This document shows positions 15,050 to 23,153 of a DNA stretch of 33,359 bases, one piece after another. Each line of letters starts with the position of its first letter. Within the stretch, counting starts at the first letter, position 1. A program made the position numbers and the translations under genes. This DNA comes from Candidatus Aminicenantota bacterium (lineage in GTDB: Bacteria > Acidobacteriota > Aminicenantia > Aminicenantales > Aminicenantaceae), in the NCBI GenBank assembly GCA_030603565.1, contig JAUVXM010000025.1, forward strand, positions 1 to 33,359, written 5' to 3'. The notes under the pieces were generated by a model. It was given only the letters and a program-made list of their open reading frames with translations. It did not search any database and was not told the origin of the DNA.

Positions 15050-15742
15050 TTATTTTTTCTGGCCGTAATAGGCTTTCGGGCCGTGTTTGCGCTGATAATG
15101 TTTGTTTAAAAGATAGTCCGGAAAATTATCACATTCCGGATTTAAACAAAGCGTTCCCAAGGCCATCTTTGCAACCTTTTCCAGGATCAGGCTGTTTTTA
15201 ACCGCCTCATCCGGGCTTTTTCCCCAGGAAAAAGAAGAGTGGCCGGCAACCAAAACAGCGGGCATCTCTAAAGGATTAAGCCTGGCAAAACGTTCTATAA
15301 TCACTTTGCCGGTATTTTTTTCATAGTCATTTTCCACTTCTTCTTTTTTCATCATCCTGGTAAGGGGGATGTCCCCCTTAAATAGGTCTGCGTGAGTTGT
15401 TCCCAAGCAGGGGATTTCCCTGTAAGCCTGGGCAAACATGGCCGCAAATTCGCTGTGAGTATGGGTTACTCCCGAAATCTCTCTAAATGCTTTATAGAGT
15501 TCCAGGTGAGTAGGGGTGTCTGAGGAAGGTTGAAGCTTCCCTTCGACCACTTTTCCGGACAAATCGACTATAACAATATCTTCCGGCTTCATGGCTTCAT
15601 AAGACATCCCACTTGGTTTGATGGCGACCAGTCCTTTTTCGCGGTTTATGCCGCTGACATTTCCCCAAGTCAATGTCACCAGATCATATTTTACCAGGTC
15701 TAAATTAGCTTTCCATACTTTTTCTTTTAAGTCAGTCAGCAT
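15050..15742 (-). CDS. araD: L-ribulose-5-phosphate 4-epimerase
   Basis: The 230-residue product matches AraD along its whole length; it interconverts L-ribulose 5-phosphate and D-xylulose 5-phosphate. Visible are TWGNVSGI, AIKPSGMSYE, the PSSDTPTHLELY block, zinc ligands in GVTHTHSEFAAMFAQA (the paired His) and in VLVAGHSSFSWG, the catalytic Asp in GTTHADLFKG, and the C-terminal LLNKHYQRKHGPKAYYGQ, which is very close to the enterobacterial enzyme. The class II aldolase relatives (fuculose aldolase) lack this C-terminus. The gene lies three bases downstream of a sugar-type sodium symporter on the same strand, forming an uptake/catabolism pair. No kinase or isomerase is in the window. Confidence 0.9.
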   Translation of the reverse strand: MLTDLKEKVWKANLDLVKYDLVTLTWGNVSGINREKGLVAIKPSGMSYEAMKPEDIVIVDLSGKVVEGKLQPSSDTPTHLELYKAFREISGVTHTHSEFAAMFAQAYREIPCLGTTHADLFKGDIPLTRMMKKEEVENDYEKNTGKVIIERFARLNPLEMPAVLVAGHSSFSWGKSPDEAVKNSLILEKVAKMALGTLCLNPECDNFPDYLLNKHYQRKHGPKAYYGQKK

Positions 15743-15745
15743 TTT

Positions 15746-17368
15746 TTATCCTATGATCAAGGGTGAAAAGTAGATCATGACCAGCGCGATGATCACCAGG
15801 ATGATAACGGAGAGAACAACGTCTTTCTTGTTCCAACTTGCCCGTGAAGCTTGCTTGTCTTCAAGCACTGTTGTTGCGTAAGTCAGCCCCTTGAGCTTTT
15901 CATATGAGGGTGGTTTTGTAAAGATGCTTACAGTTATCATCATGGCAATAGATACCAGAAATAGATAGACACAGAAGTAGAGAAAATTTAAATCTGCGAA
16001 AGTATACAGCCAACCGGTTAAAACTTCCTTGTTAAGCTCTGCGACCAGCCGCAGCATACCGATTACAAAACCTCCGAAAAGGGCAGTGACCGCTCCTGAG
16101 GCATTGATCCTTTTCCAGAATAGTCCCAATAGGAAAACTGCGGCAATTGGTGGTGCAATGTAAGCTTGAACGCTCTGTAAGTAATGATACAGTTCTCCGG
16201 AAATATGTTTCATAAACGGGATCCAGAGGACTCCGCAAACCACTACAACTCCGGTTGCTATCCTTCCGACTGAAACCAGAGATTTTTCCGATGACTTGGG
16301 CTTGAGTTTTTTATAGATATCCATAGTAAAAAGGGTGGAACAGGAGTTAAAAACCGCGGCCAGAGAGCTCATAAGTGCTGCCAGTAAACCTCCGGCTACC
16401 AAGCCTCTTAAACCTACAGGCAATAGCGCTTTCACCATCACCGGGAAAGCCTGGTCAGAAGCGGGAAGGTTAAGCTGGCCGGTTTGGGTCAGAGCATAAG
16501 CGATCACTCCGGGAATGATGAAAATAAAGAAGGGGAGGAGTTTCAGGTAGGAAGCAAAGATCGAACCGCGCCTTGCCTGGGCTTCATTTTTAGCTGCTAA
16601 AGCCCGTTGGACGATATATTGATCGGTACACCAGTACCAGATGCCTACTATGGGAGGAGCCAATACCATTCCCAACCAGGGGAAATCCGGATGATCCAGG
16701 GGTAAAAACAGGTTTAGATGCTCGCTTCCGGCAACTGCAACTAAGTTTCCCCAGCCGCCTATTTTGATTAATCCTATAATAGTTACGGTGACTGAACCGA
16801 TTATCAGCACTATTGCCTGCAGGCTTTCGGTATAGACGACAGCTCGCAGTCCGCCTAAAACTGTGTAAATTCCAGTAAGTATTACAATGATCAATGCTCC
16901 GGTCCAGAATTTAATACCCATAAGGGCTTGAAATACAACTGCACCCGCATACACGGTTACGGATACTTTTGTCAGCACATATGCGACTAGTGAGATCACT
17001 GATAAAAACCAGCGGGCTGTAGGGGAATAGCGCTTTTCCAGAAATTCCGGCATGGTAAAAACTTTGCTGCGCATATAAAAGGGGACAAAAACCCAACCCA
17101 AAAGCAGCACGCACCAGGCATGCAATTCGTAATGCCCCATAGCAACTCCGCTTTTTGCTGCTGTCCCGGCCAGCCCAACTATGTGTTCTGAACCTATATT
17201 AGAGGCAAAAATTGAAGCTCCGATAACAAACCAGCCGATGTGCCTTCCGGCGAGGAAGTAGTCGGTAGGAGAATCCTGTTTCTGCCTGATGACCCATATG
17301 GCGATGCCGAATAATGCAGTAAAATAAAGCGCAATGACGATCCAGTCAAGTAGTTCCAATCCATGCAT
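15746..17368 (-). CDS. Sodium:sugar symporter of the SSS (SGLT-like) family
   Basis: This is a 540-residue inner-membrane protein with about 14 hydrophobic segments. It resembles the bacterial sodium/galactose transporter group: FASNIGSEHIVGLAGTAAKSG near residue 54, GHYELHAWCVL, FTMPEFLEKRYS, and IWYWCTDQYIVQRALAAKN near residue 243. MSSLAAVFNSCSTLFTMDIY (about 334) contains the Ser/Thr-rich fifth-helix sodium site. AAGGAAGG precedes the ATG. The araD gene follows after three bases, so the cargo is probably a pentose or related sugar that enters through L-ribulose 5-phosphate. This is inferred from context, since family members also move hexoses and myo-inositol. A dispersed repeat begins about 45 bases upstream. 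Confidence 0.87.
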   Translation of the reverse strand: MHGLELLDWIVIALYFTALFGIAIWVIRQKQDSPTDYFLAGRHIGWFVIGASIFASNIGSEHIVGLAGTAAKSGVAMGHYELHAWCVLLLGWVFVPFYMRSKVFTMPEFLEKRYSPTARWFLSVISLVAYVLTKVSVTVYAGAVVFQALMGIKFWTGALIIVILTGIYTVLGGLRAVVYTESLQAIVLIIGSVTVTIIGLIKIGGWGNLVAVAGSEHLNLFLPLDHPDFPWLGMVLAPPIVGIWYWCTDQYIVQRALAAKNEAQARRGSIFASYLKLLPFFIFIIPGVIAYALTQTGQLNLPASDQAFPVMVKALLPVGLRGLVAGGLLAALMSSLAAVFNSCSTLFTMDIYKKLKPKSSEKSLVSVGRIATGVVVVCGVLWIPFMKHISGELYHYLQSVQAYIAPPIAAVFLLGLFWKRINASGAVTALFGGFVIGMLRLVAELNKEVLTGWLYTFADLNFLYFCVYLFLVSIAMMITVSIFTKPPSYEKLKGLTYATTVLEDKQASRASWNKKDVVLSVIILVIIALVMIYFSPLIIG

Positions 17369-17410
17369 AGGTGCCTTCCTTTTTTCTTGTTATTAATCCT
17401 CTATATTTAC

Positions 17411-17664
17411 TATCCTGAACTATTCATAAAAAAATGGCGATGTTTTTATTATTCTTTTTTTTCAATGATATGCAAGATTTTTTCAAGAATGATTATTGAA
17501 ACTTTTTTCTTGTTTTTATTTTTAATTTTAATCGCCATTTTTTTACCTTACAGGCGAGCCGATCTCTATGCATCTGCTTCGTTACAGGGTATTCGCAGTG
17601 AAGGACCACAGCTTCACACCCTGTGCCTCGCACCTGCAGCAATCTCGACTCGTGAATAATCCGG
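17411..17664. mobile_element. Modular MITE-like element (about 250 bp) between symporter and pckA
   Basis: It starts CCTGAACTATTCATAAAAAA (17414) and ends CGTGAATAATCCGG (17664). An inner pair, ATGGCGAT at 17434-17441 and ATCGCCAT from 17531, is inverted. The right part carries the block GGCGAGCCGATCT (17553-17565) shared with 22442-22454. The left 98 bases match 1-98 in reverse. This element fills most of the 306-base gap 17369-17674. Its right end stops about ten bases from the pckA stop codon. Short frames inside it show no coding character. Confidence 0.8.
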
Positions 17665-17674
17665 GCTACTATCT

Positions 17675-19282
17675 TTATAAAGATGTCAAATTCGGGCCTG
17701 CGTCTTGGAGATCGTTGTCGGCCTGGTCTGAGTATTGGGAAAAGTTGCTGTTGAACTTGTTGGCCAGTTCTTGAGCTTTTAGGTCATAAGCTTTTTTATT
17801 CTGCCAGGTATTGCGGGGATTTAAAATCTCTGCTGGAACATCCGGTACACTTGTAGGAACATTTATCCTAAAAATAGGGTCTTTCTCAAACATCACTTTA
17901 CTTAAGCGGCCTTCTATGGCCGCATTCACCATCGCTCTTGTGTACGGTAGGTGCATTCTTTTTCCCTCTCCATGTGGCCCTCCTGTCCATCCGGTATTCA
18001 CCAGCCAGCAATCTACCTCATACTTGGCGACCTTCTCCCGCAGCAGTCTTGCATATTCAAAAGGATGCAATACCATAAAGGGCTCTCCAAAACAGGCGCT
18101 GAAAGTGGCCTGCGGCTCTGTTATTCCGATTTCAGTACCTGCCAGCTTGGCTGTGTATCCGGAAACGAAATGATACATAGCCTGAGCCGGGGTCAATTTT
18201 GCAATGGGGGGGAGGACGCCGAACGCATCTGATGTCAGCATGATCAGATTCTTAGGCTGACCGCCTCGTTTTTCCCTGATCGCATTGGGAATATGAGGGA
18301 GCGGATAAGCCGCGCGGGTATTTTGCGTCAGTGAGGCATCGTTTAGATCAAGGCGGCGGGTAACAGTATCATAGCCGACGTTTTCTAAAATCGTCCCGAA
18401 CCGCCGGGTGGTTTCATATATTTCCGGTTCATGCTCTTTTGAAATTCCGATCACCTTGGCATAACATCCGCCTTCAAAGTTGAAGATTCCGTTATCTGAC
18501 CAGCCGTGTTCATCATCACCTATCAGACGTCGTTTGGCATCAGCGGAGAGGGTGGTTTTTCCGGTCCCGGAGAGGCCGAAAAAAAGAGCGACATCTCCGG
18601 ATGTGCCCATATTGGCTGAGCAGTGCATGGATAATACTTTTGACTGCGGCAGCAGGTAATTCATAACTGTAAAAATTGATTTTTTTATCTCTCCAGCATA
18701 GGAGGTCCCGCCGATCAAGACTAGTTTTTGGCCTAGATTTAGTAGAATAAAAGCCTCAGAATGAGTGCTGTCAAGCTCAGGTTCAGCCTGGAAATTGGGG
18801 ACATGGAGAATTGTGAACTCCGGGATATGGCTCTCAAGGGCCTCAACCGGAGCTTGAATAAACATATTTCGAGCGAAAAGGTTATGCCAGGCAGTTTCTG
18901 TTATTACCCGGATAGGCATTTGATAATCAAGGTCAGCTCCTGCATAACAATCCTGCACATATACCTCTTTTCCCTGTAAATAGGCCTGAACTCGCCTGAA
19001 AAAGAGTTTAAATTGTTCTTCTGAATAGGGTTTATTGATATTTCCCCACCAGACAAGGTCTTCTGAAGAAGATTCCGCTACAATGAACTTGTCCTTTGCT
19101 GCTCTGCCTGTATGAGAACCGGTGCGGACAACTACTGGGCCAAGATGGACTATTCGACCTTCCTGGCGGCGGATAATAGCCTCATAAAGGGCTGGAGTGT
19201 TATGATTCCAGTGGGCGTGCCCCAGGTTTTTTAATCCGTGATTGTCAAGTCCATATTTACTCTTGAGATGATATTCCGGCAT
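17675..19282 (-). CDS. pckA: ATP-dependent phosphoenolpyruvate carboxykinase
   Basis: The 535-residue product is a full-length ATP-type PEPCK (oxaloacetate + ATP to PEP + CO2 + ADP, reversible). Visible are RTGSHTGRAAKDKF (53-66), the substrate/metal residues Lys200 and His220 (SMHCSANMG), the kinase loop GLSGTGKT (236-243), IGDDEHGWSD with metal-binding Asp257, and NTGWTGGPHGEGKRM near residue 426. AAGGAGGG lies just before the ATG. A good promoter is seen upstream on the same strand. In this window it links the oxaloacetate released by citrate cleavage to gluconeogenesis, or in the other direction fixes CO2 to make oxaloacetate. Confidence 0.96.
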   Translation of the reverse strand: MPEYHLKSKYGLDNHGLKNLGHAHWNHNTPALYEAIIRRQEGRIVHLGPVVVRTGSHTGRAAKDKFIVAESSSEDLVWWGNINKPYSEEQFKLFFRRVQAYLQGKEVYVQDCYAGADLDYQMPIRVITETAWHNLFARNMFIQAPVEALESHIPEFTILHVPNFQAEPELDSTHSEAFILLNLGQKLVLIGGTSYAGEIKKSIFTVMNYLLPQSKVLSMHCSANMGTSGDVALFFGLSGTGKTTLSADAKRRLIGDDEHGWSDNGIFNFEGGCYAKVIGISKEHEPEIYETTRRFGTILENVGYDTVTRRLDLNDASLTQNTRAAYPLPHIPNAIREKRGGQPKNLIMLTSDAFGVLPPIAKLTPAQAMYHFVSGYTAKLAGTEIGITEPQATFSACFGEPFMVLHPFEYARLLREKVAKYEVDCWLVNTGWTGGPHGEGKRMHLPYTRAMVNAAIEGRLSKVMFEKDPIFRINVPTSVPDVPAEILNPRNTWQNKKAYDLKAQELANKFNSNFSQYSDQADNDLQDAGPNLTSL

Positions 19283-19340
19283 AAAGCCCTCCTTAAAACG
19301 AGTTTTACTTTATTTTCATCCTCTTGCCTTAAATATTAAT

Positions 19341-19368
19341 ACTATAGTGATTTAGCATATCCAGTCAA
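19341..19368 (-). promoter_or_regulatory. Promoter of pckA
   Basis: Read on the minus strand, TTGACT (19368-19363) and TATAGT (19346-19341) are 16 bases apart, about 60 bases before the pckA start. Both boxes are five-of-six matches to the housekeeping consensus. Confidence 0.6.
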
Positions 19369-19445
19369 TGCTGAATTGATCTCGGTTTTAATAGTTAAAG
19401 ATAAACAATCCCATCTTTAGGCGCTAATTGATAATAATAATTAAG

Positions 19446-19469
19446 CGTGATATATAACGTGATATATAA
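19446..19469. repeat. Perfect 12-bp tandem duplication, possible operator
   Basis: CGTGATATATAA occurs twice with no spacer (19446-19457 and 19458-19469). It lies between the two divergent promoters, about 65 bases upstream of the MATE -10. Direct-repeat operators are possible; nothing proves one. Confidence 0.45.
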
Positions 19470-19530
19470 GAGGAAGTCTTTTTTGAATTTTCATCTAAGT
19501 TCGGCAATACTATATATTTCCAGATAGAAT

Positions 19531-19539
19531 TGTTATAAT
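19531..19539 (+). promoter_or_regulatory. Extended -10 promoter for the MATE gene
   Basis: TGTTATAAT (TG-n-TATAAT) is a perfect extended -10. No good -35 lies at the expected place, as is usual for this promoter class. The MATE start codon is 66 bases further on. Confidence 0.5.
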
Positions 19540-19604
19540 GCGCCTTTTTATTTAAGGCGAAGGTACAGGAAATAATTTTACCTGCGAGAGAATTAGTAAA
19601 TAAA

Positions 19605-20972
19605 ATGGAAACAGAGGATAAGCATATAACCCAAGGAGTAAGGGATCTCCTGGGCGAACCCAAAAAGGCAATACGGAAACTTTCCGTGCCAATGATGATC
19701 GGTATGCTTGTTCAATCCATATACAATGTAGTGGATGGATTTTGGGTAGCGGGTTTGGGTGCGGATGAATTAGCGTCAATCGGGTTGTTTTTCCCATTTT
19801 TTATAATCCTTATAGCCATTGGTATGGGAATTGGGGTAGGCGGCAGTTCTGCAATTTCAAGAAGGATCGGAGAAAGAAATAGAGAGGGGGCAAGTAATAC
19901 TGCAGCCCATACTTTAATCCTGGGATTAACAATTGCTCTGGTTCTGACTTTTTCTGCCCTGCCCTTTATTAAAGGGATCTTTATCTCTCTTAGCAGTAGT
20001 GATCGGGTTGGATTTATGGCTGCTGATTATGCCAGAATTATTTTTGCAGGCTCTGTATTTGTTATTTTCTCTAATGTAGCAAATGCAGTACTTAGAGGGG
20101 AAGGCGATGCAAAAAGAGCCATGTATGGGTTAATATTAGGTTCGGGCCTAAATATTATCCTTGATCCTATATTTATTTATACCCTCGATTTTGGAGTAGT
20201 CGGGGCTGCTATGGCAACTATCATTTCATTGATGGTCACCTCTTTGTTATTCATTTACTGGTTGTTTATTAGACGTAATACCTATGTTGATATAATTTTT
20301 AAGGATTTTAAATATAAAAAAGAGATTTTGAAAGAGATCCTCAGTGTAGGAGTGCCTTCTTCATTAGCCCAGCTTTCCATGTCTGTTACTATGGTTTTTC
20401 TTATTATTATTATCGAGATTGTGAACGGAGATGACGGAGTTGCAGTTTTTACAAGCGGTTGGAGGATAGTGATGCTGGGGGTTATACCTTTGATTGGTTT
20501 AGCTACAGGGGTGACAGCTGTAACAGGAGCTGCTTTTGGGGCAAAAGATAAATATAAACTGAGCACTGCTTATCTCTATGCTGTTAAAATAGGGGTAATT
20601 ATTGAATTAAGTGTCGGGGTGATTATTGCTGTCTTTGCCTCCCAAGTCTCTTACATATTTACATATTCAAAAGAAGCGGCGCATATATCAGCAGATCTGG
20701 TGAGATTCCTTCGTATAACAGCAATATTTTACCCAACTGTGCCTTTAGGTATGTTGACTTCCGCTATGTTTCGGGGAATAGGCATGGGGACAAGGTCTTT
20801 AATAGTCACTATTTTAAGGACTATCATATTACAGGTGCCCATAGCATATCTATTTAGTATTGTCTTTGGATTAGGATTAACCGGTGTCTGGATAGGATTG
20901 GTACTGGGGAATGTTTTGGCTGTGATAGTAACATTCGCCTGGGGCAGGGTCACAATAGCAAGAGCTTTATGA
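19605..20972 (+). CDS. MATE-family multidrug/organic cation exporter
   Basis: This 455-residue membrane protein has two repeated six-helix halves, as in NorM/DinF-type sodium- or proton-driven exporters. Typical features are KLSVPMMIGMLVQSIYNVVDGFWVAGLG at the start, VGGSSAISRRIGERNREGA (about 74-92), VLRGEGDAKRAMYGLILGSGLNIILDPIF (about 162-190), and the corresponding second-half MFRGIGMGTRSLIVTILRT (about 387-405). The first cytoplasmic segment, TQGVRDLLGEPKKAIRKL, is common in archaeal and clostridial MATEs. The cargo cannot be told. The TGA stop (20970-20972) lies inside a dispersed repeat end (TGAATAGTTCAGG), so the last residues may be insertion-derived. It converges on truA. Confidence 0.9.
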   Translation: METEDKHITQGVRDLLGEPKKAIRKLSVPMMIGMLVQSIYNVVDGFWVAGLGADELASIGLFFPFFIILIAIGMGIGVGGSSAISRRIGERNREGASNTAAHTLILGLTIALVLTFSALPFIKGIFISLSSSDRVGFMAADYARIIFAGSVFVIFSNVANAVLRGEGDAKRAMYGLILGSGLNIILDPIFIYTLDFGVVGAAMATIISLMVTSLLFIYWLFIRRNTYVDIIFKDFKYKKEILKEILSVGVPSSLAQLSMSVTMVFLIIIIEIVNGDDGVAVFTSGWRIVMLGVIPLIGLATGVTAVTGAAFGAKDKYKLSTAYLYAVKIGVIIELSVGVIIAVFASQVSYIFTYSKEAAHISADLVRFLRITAIFYPTVPLGMLTSAMFRGIGMGTRSLIVTILRTIILQVPIAYLFSIVFGLGLTGVWIGLVLGNVLAVIVTFAWGRVTIARAL

Positions 20973-20982
20973 ATAGTTCAGG
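20966..20982. repeat. Dispersed repeat end containing the MATE stop codon
   Basis: TTTATGAATAGTTCAGG is the canonical terminus of the family, here without the rest of an element. The MATE TGA is at 20970-20972. Confidence 0.65.
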
Positions 20983-20996
20983 CTAACGTGGATTAT

Positions 20997-21728
20997 TCAA
21001 TAATTAACTTTTATCAGGCACAGCCCTTTTGAGGGAGCGGTAGGGGATGAGAGAGACCGTTTTTTTAGATTAAAGAGCTTATCAATATCTTCAGGCTCCA
21101 GCTTGCCTTTCCCGATTTCTAACAAGGTGCCGACCAGGGTCCTTACCATATATTTTAGGAATCCTGTAGCTTCGACAGTATAAATAATCTCCTTACCTTT
21201 CTTTTTTATCTCAGAACGAAAGACATTTCTTACCGGATGTAGCAACTGGTTGGAGGAAAAAGAAGAAAAATCATCTTCTCTTATAAAATGCGCTGCTGCT
21301 TTTTTCATTTTTATAATATTAAGGGGAGAGGGAATGTACAGGGCATATCTTATCAGAAAAGGACTGATATCACGTGTGTTGAATATTCTGTATTGATATA
21401 TTTTTGAGCGGGCAGATTTGCGGGCGTGAAAATCGGGGTCGGCTTTTTCCAGGGCTGTAACCCTAATGTCATGGGGAAGTTGGCCGTTTATCGCTTGCTG
21501 AAGTTCTGAGTTGTCGAGCTTCATATCGGCCATAAAGTGAGCGACCTGGCCTACAGCATGTACTCCAGCGTCTGTACGGCCGGCGCCGATAACATTGATT
21601 TTTTTTGAGAGGAAATTGTACAGAACATTTTCCAATGCTGCTTGGATAGTCTTTTTATCCGGCTGCCGCTGCCAGCCAAAATAATCTGTCCCATCATAAC
21701 TGATGGTTATTTTATAGGTCTGTTTCAT
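20997..21728 (-). CDS. truA: tRNA pseudouridine synthase A
   Basis: The 243-residue product is TruA, which makes pseudouridine at positions 38-40 of the tRNA anticodon arm. Visible are ISYDGTDYFGWQRQP (about 9-23), the catalytic loop GAGRTDAGVHAVGQVAHF with nucleophile Asp53, LPHDIRVTAL, FHARKSARSKIYQYRI, and the C-terminal FLKYMVRTLVGTLLEIGKGK. Length and motifs are complete. It starts 49 bases after the stop of the LOG-like gene on the same strand, so both may be one transcript. It ends 24 bases from the convergent MATE gene, a gap that consists largely of a repeat end. Confidence 0.95.
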   Translation of the reverse strand: MKQTYKITISYDGTDYFGWQRQPDKKTIQAALENVLYNFLSKKINVIGAGRTDAGVHAVGQVAHFMADMKLDNSELQQAINGQLPHDIRVTALEKADPDFHARKSARSKIYQYRIFNTRDISPFLIRYALYIPSPLNIIKMKKAAAHFIREDDFSSFSSNQLLHPVRNVFRSEIKKKGKEIIYTVEATGFLKYMVRTLVGTLLEIGKGKLEPEDIDKLFNLKKRSLSSPTAPSKGLCLIKVNY

Positions 21729-21777
21729 TTGCCGAGTGGGACTGTACTATTATTTGCCTTCTTGCTTGATCTTGATA

Positions 21778-22251
21778 TTATCTTATCAAAGGATATATGT
21801 TTTTTAAGGCCAGATCGACTGCTTCTTCCGCAGTTTCTGCTTTGATAACACCTTTTATGTCCCAGGTCGAGATGCCGATGACCTTTTTACCTTGGACACG
21901 GCCGTATGCAATTTCAGAGAGGGTGCCGTATCGTCCGTCAATTGCAATTAAAATATCAGAGTTCATTACTACCAGGGAATTGCGGGTATAACCCAAACCG
22001 GTTGCAATAGCAATATCAATATGTGGATTGGCATCTTGGGGAGAATTCCCCGGGAGAATACCTATGCTTAATCCTCCGGCTTGTTTTACTCCCCGTGCCG
22101 CTGCTTCCATAACCCCGCTTAATCCGCCACAAACAAGTATGGCGCCTTTTTCTGCAATAAGTTTTCCGACTTCAAATGCAGTTTTTCTGGCATGTGCATC
22201 AGGTTTTGCCCCGCCGATTACTCCGATTCTGATCTTTTTGTTATAAAGCAT
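21778..22251 (-). CDS. LOG-like Rossmann nucleotide-binding protein (TIGR00725 type)
   Basis: This is a 157-residue single-domain protein. It has KIRIGVIGGAKPDAHARKTA, then CGGLSGVMEAAARGVKQAGG (about 41-60), GILPGNSPQDANPHIDIAIATG, RNSLVVMNSDILIAIDGRYGTLSEIA and GKKVIGIS. This pattern belongs to the SLOG/lysine-decarboxylase-like fold, which binds nucleotides or nucleoside phosphates. The PGGxGTxxE signature of cytokinin-activating LOG enzymes appears in the altered form DGRYGTLSE, so phosphoribohydrolase activity is not assured. Members of this small family have no settled function. A degenerate repeat end (ATAAATAATTTGG on the minus strand) lies three bases before its ATG. Confidence 0.8.
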   Translation of the reverse strand: MLYNKKIRIGVIGGAKPDAHARKTAFEVGKLIAEKGAILVCGGLSGVMEAAARGVKQAGGLSIGILPGNSPQDANPHIDIAIATGLGYTRNSLVVMNSDILIAIDGRYGTLSEIAYGRVQGKKVIGISTWDIKGVIKAETAEEAVDLALKNIYPLIR

Positions 22252-22254
22252 TAT

Positions 22255-22280
22255 CCAAATTATTTATAAGAAATGTCGAT
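22255..22280. repeat. Degenerate dispersed repeat end before the LOG-like gene
   Basis: CCAAATTATTTATAAGAAAT followed by GTCGAT matches the TGTCGAT subtype of the family end (compare 10640-10666). On the minus strand it is directly upstream of the start codon at 22251. The rest of 22281-22361 shows no feature I can name. Confidence 0.6.
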
Positions 22281-22361
22281 ATGGATGAAATTTAGGTGTG
22301 GCTTGTGCTCGCTTCAGATTTTTAACGCCATTCCTCTTCGATTTTCTCGGCGCCTGCGGAT

Positions 22362-22554
22362 CCTGATTATTCATAAAAATTGCCAATGATGTACTAAAAA
22401 AACCAATATCTAATTTTAACATTGGCACTTTTTACCCTCCGGGCGAGCCGATCTTACTGCATCTACTTCGTTGCAGCGGATTCGCGGTGAATTATCACAG
22501 CTTCATCCGCTACGCCTCGTATCTACGGCAACCTCGACTCGTGAATAATCCAGG
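22362..22554. mobile_element. Modular MITE-like element (193 bp)
   Basis: It starts CCTGATTATTCATAAAAATT and ends CGTGAATAATCCAGG. The inner boxes TGCCAATG and CATTGGCA are inverted, and the right part carries GGCGAGCCGATCT plus GCATCTACTTCGTTGCAG. It has the same plan as 17414-17664 but a different middle, so arms and core evolve separately. It has no coding capacity. Confidence 0.8.
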
Positions 22555-22627
22555 ATCATATTTCAGATCAGAAGGCTAAATCTTCAATGTCGCTTCAGCC
22601 ACATCAGAATTTCATAGCTACAAATCT

Positions 22628-22747
22628 TTTACCATAACATTTCACATTTTACAATTCACATTTCACGATTTTTACCATTTACAATTTCCCATTAACTATT
22701 TTCCGCTTTTCCGTATCTGCGGCAACCTTGACTCGTAAATAATTCAG
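22628..22747. repeat. Low-complexity ATTTCACATTTTACA-type stretch plus a repeat end
   Basis: 22628-22700 is made of degenerate copies of a TTTACAATTTCAC-like unit. It runs into 22709-22747, a second copy of the right-hand terminus (CTGCGGCAACCTTGACTCGT, then AAATAATTCAG). Together with the neighbouring elements it fills the 900-base gene-free region 22252-23153. Confidence 0.5.
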
Positions 22748-22749
22748 AT

Positions 22750-22849
22750 TGTACTATTTATAAAAAATGTCGATATGTATGATACTTAGAAAATGGAAAA
22801 TAGTAAATAGAGAGACTGGATCCCCCCATTTTTTTCTGAATAATTCAGG
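22750..22849. mobile_element. 100-bp MITE-like element, TGTCGAT subtype
   Basis: The left end (ACTATTTATAAAAAATGTCG from about 22753) has lost CCTGA; the right end CTGAATAATTCAGG is complete. Its left two thirds is the reverse complement of 8829-8883. It lies directly before copy 2 of the 155-bp repeat. Confidence 0.65.
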
Positions 22850-22858
22850 CTAAGATTT

Positions 22859-23013
22859 GGCATGGATACTGGTAAATCCCGGAGAAAGCCATCCGGAACA
22901 ACGCGGGCATGGTTCCACGAGAAAATCTCGAGGAGAGCGTTGTGAGGACAGGAAGGGATTTCCCCGCTGGGGGAAATCCCTGTCTTTCGAAGGGACTAAC
23001 CTGTGTCCATGCC
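22859..23013. repeat. 155-bp structured palindromic repeat, copy 2
   Basis: It has the same length as 8653-8807, with about seven substitutions. Stems are largely kept: one change in the outer stem gives a G-U pair, one change (TCTCTG to TCCCTG) improves the GGGATTTCCCC hairpin, and the AACAACGC/GCGTTGT stem is unchanged. The two copies are preceded by the same sequence, TTCAGGCTAAGA, the terminus of a CCTGA-family element. Confidence 0.85.
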
Positions 23014-23105
23014 TTACAACTTTAGAAAGTTAGGAAAAAAATTGGATGGGAACTCAAGAGAAAGAGAAGAGGAAAAAATCAAGCTGCTTTCAGGAGAATG
23101 GATGA

Positions 23106-23134
23106 TTGAACCTTTAGAGAAAATAACCTACAAT
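23106..23134 (+). promoter_or_regulatory. Promoter of the sulfatase-like/glycosyltransferase cluster
   Basis: TTGAAC (23106-23111), 17 bases, then TACAAT (23129-23134). The -10 covers the ATG at 23133, so transcription would start near 23141. This makes ATG 23154 the usable start of the following gene. Confidence 0.55.
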
Positions 23135-23153
23135 GTTTGTAAGAGCTGAGCAA

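Larger units (their letters stand above)
19283..19604. other. Divergent intergenic region between pckA and the MATE gene
   Basis: This 322-base gap holds the pckA ribosome site and promoter, a tandem 12-base duplication at 19446-19469, and an extended -10 promoter for the MATE gene. It is AT-rich. I see no ORF, hairpin RNA or repeat-family end in it. Confidence 0.6.

Noticed and set aside
14880-15068. 62-residue plus-strand frame after rimI
   Set aside because: It overlaps the end of rimI in another frame and then runs through low-complexity G- and A-rich sequence; no ribosome site or family resemblance.
17363-17774. Plus-strand frames of 98 and 68 residues between symporter and pckA
   Set aside because: They lie within the repeat element and the antisense of pckA; composition is that of the repeat.
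22028-22246. 72-residue plus-strand frame opposite the LOG-like gene
   Set aside because: Antisense shadow without ribosome site.
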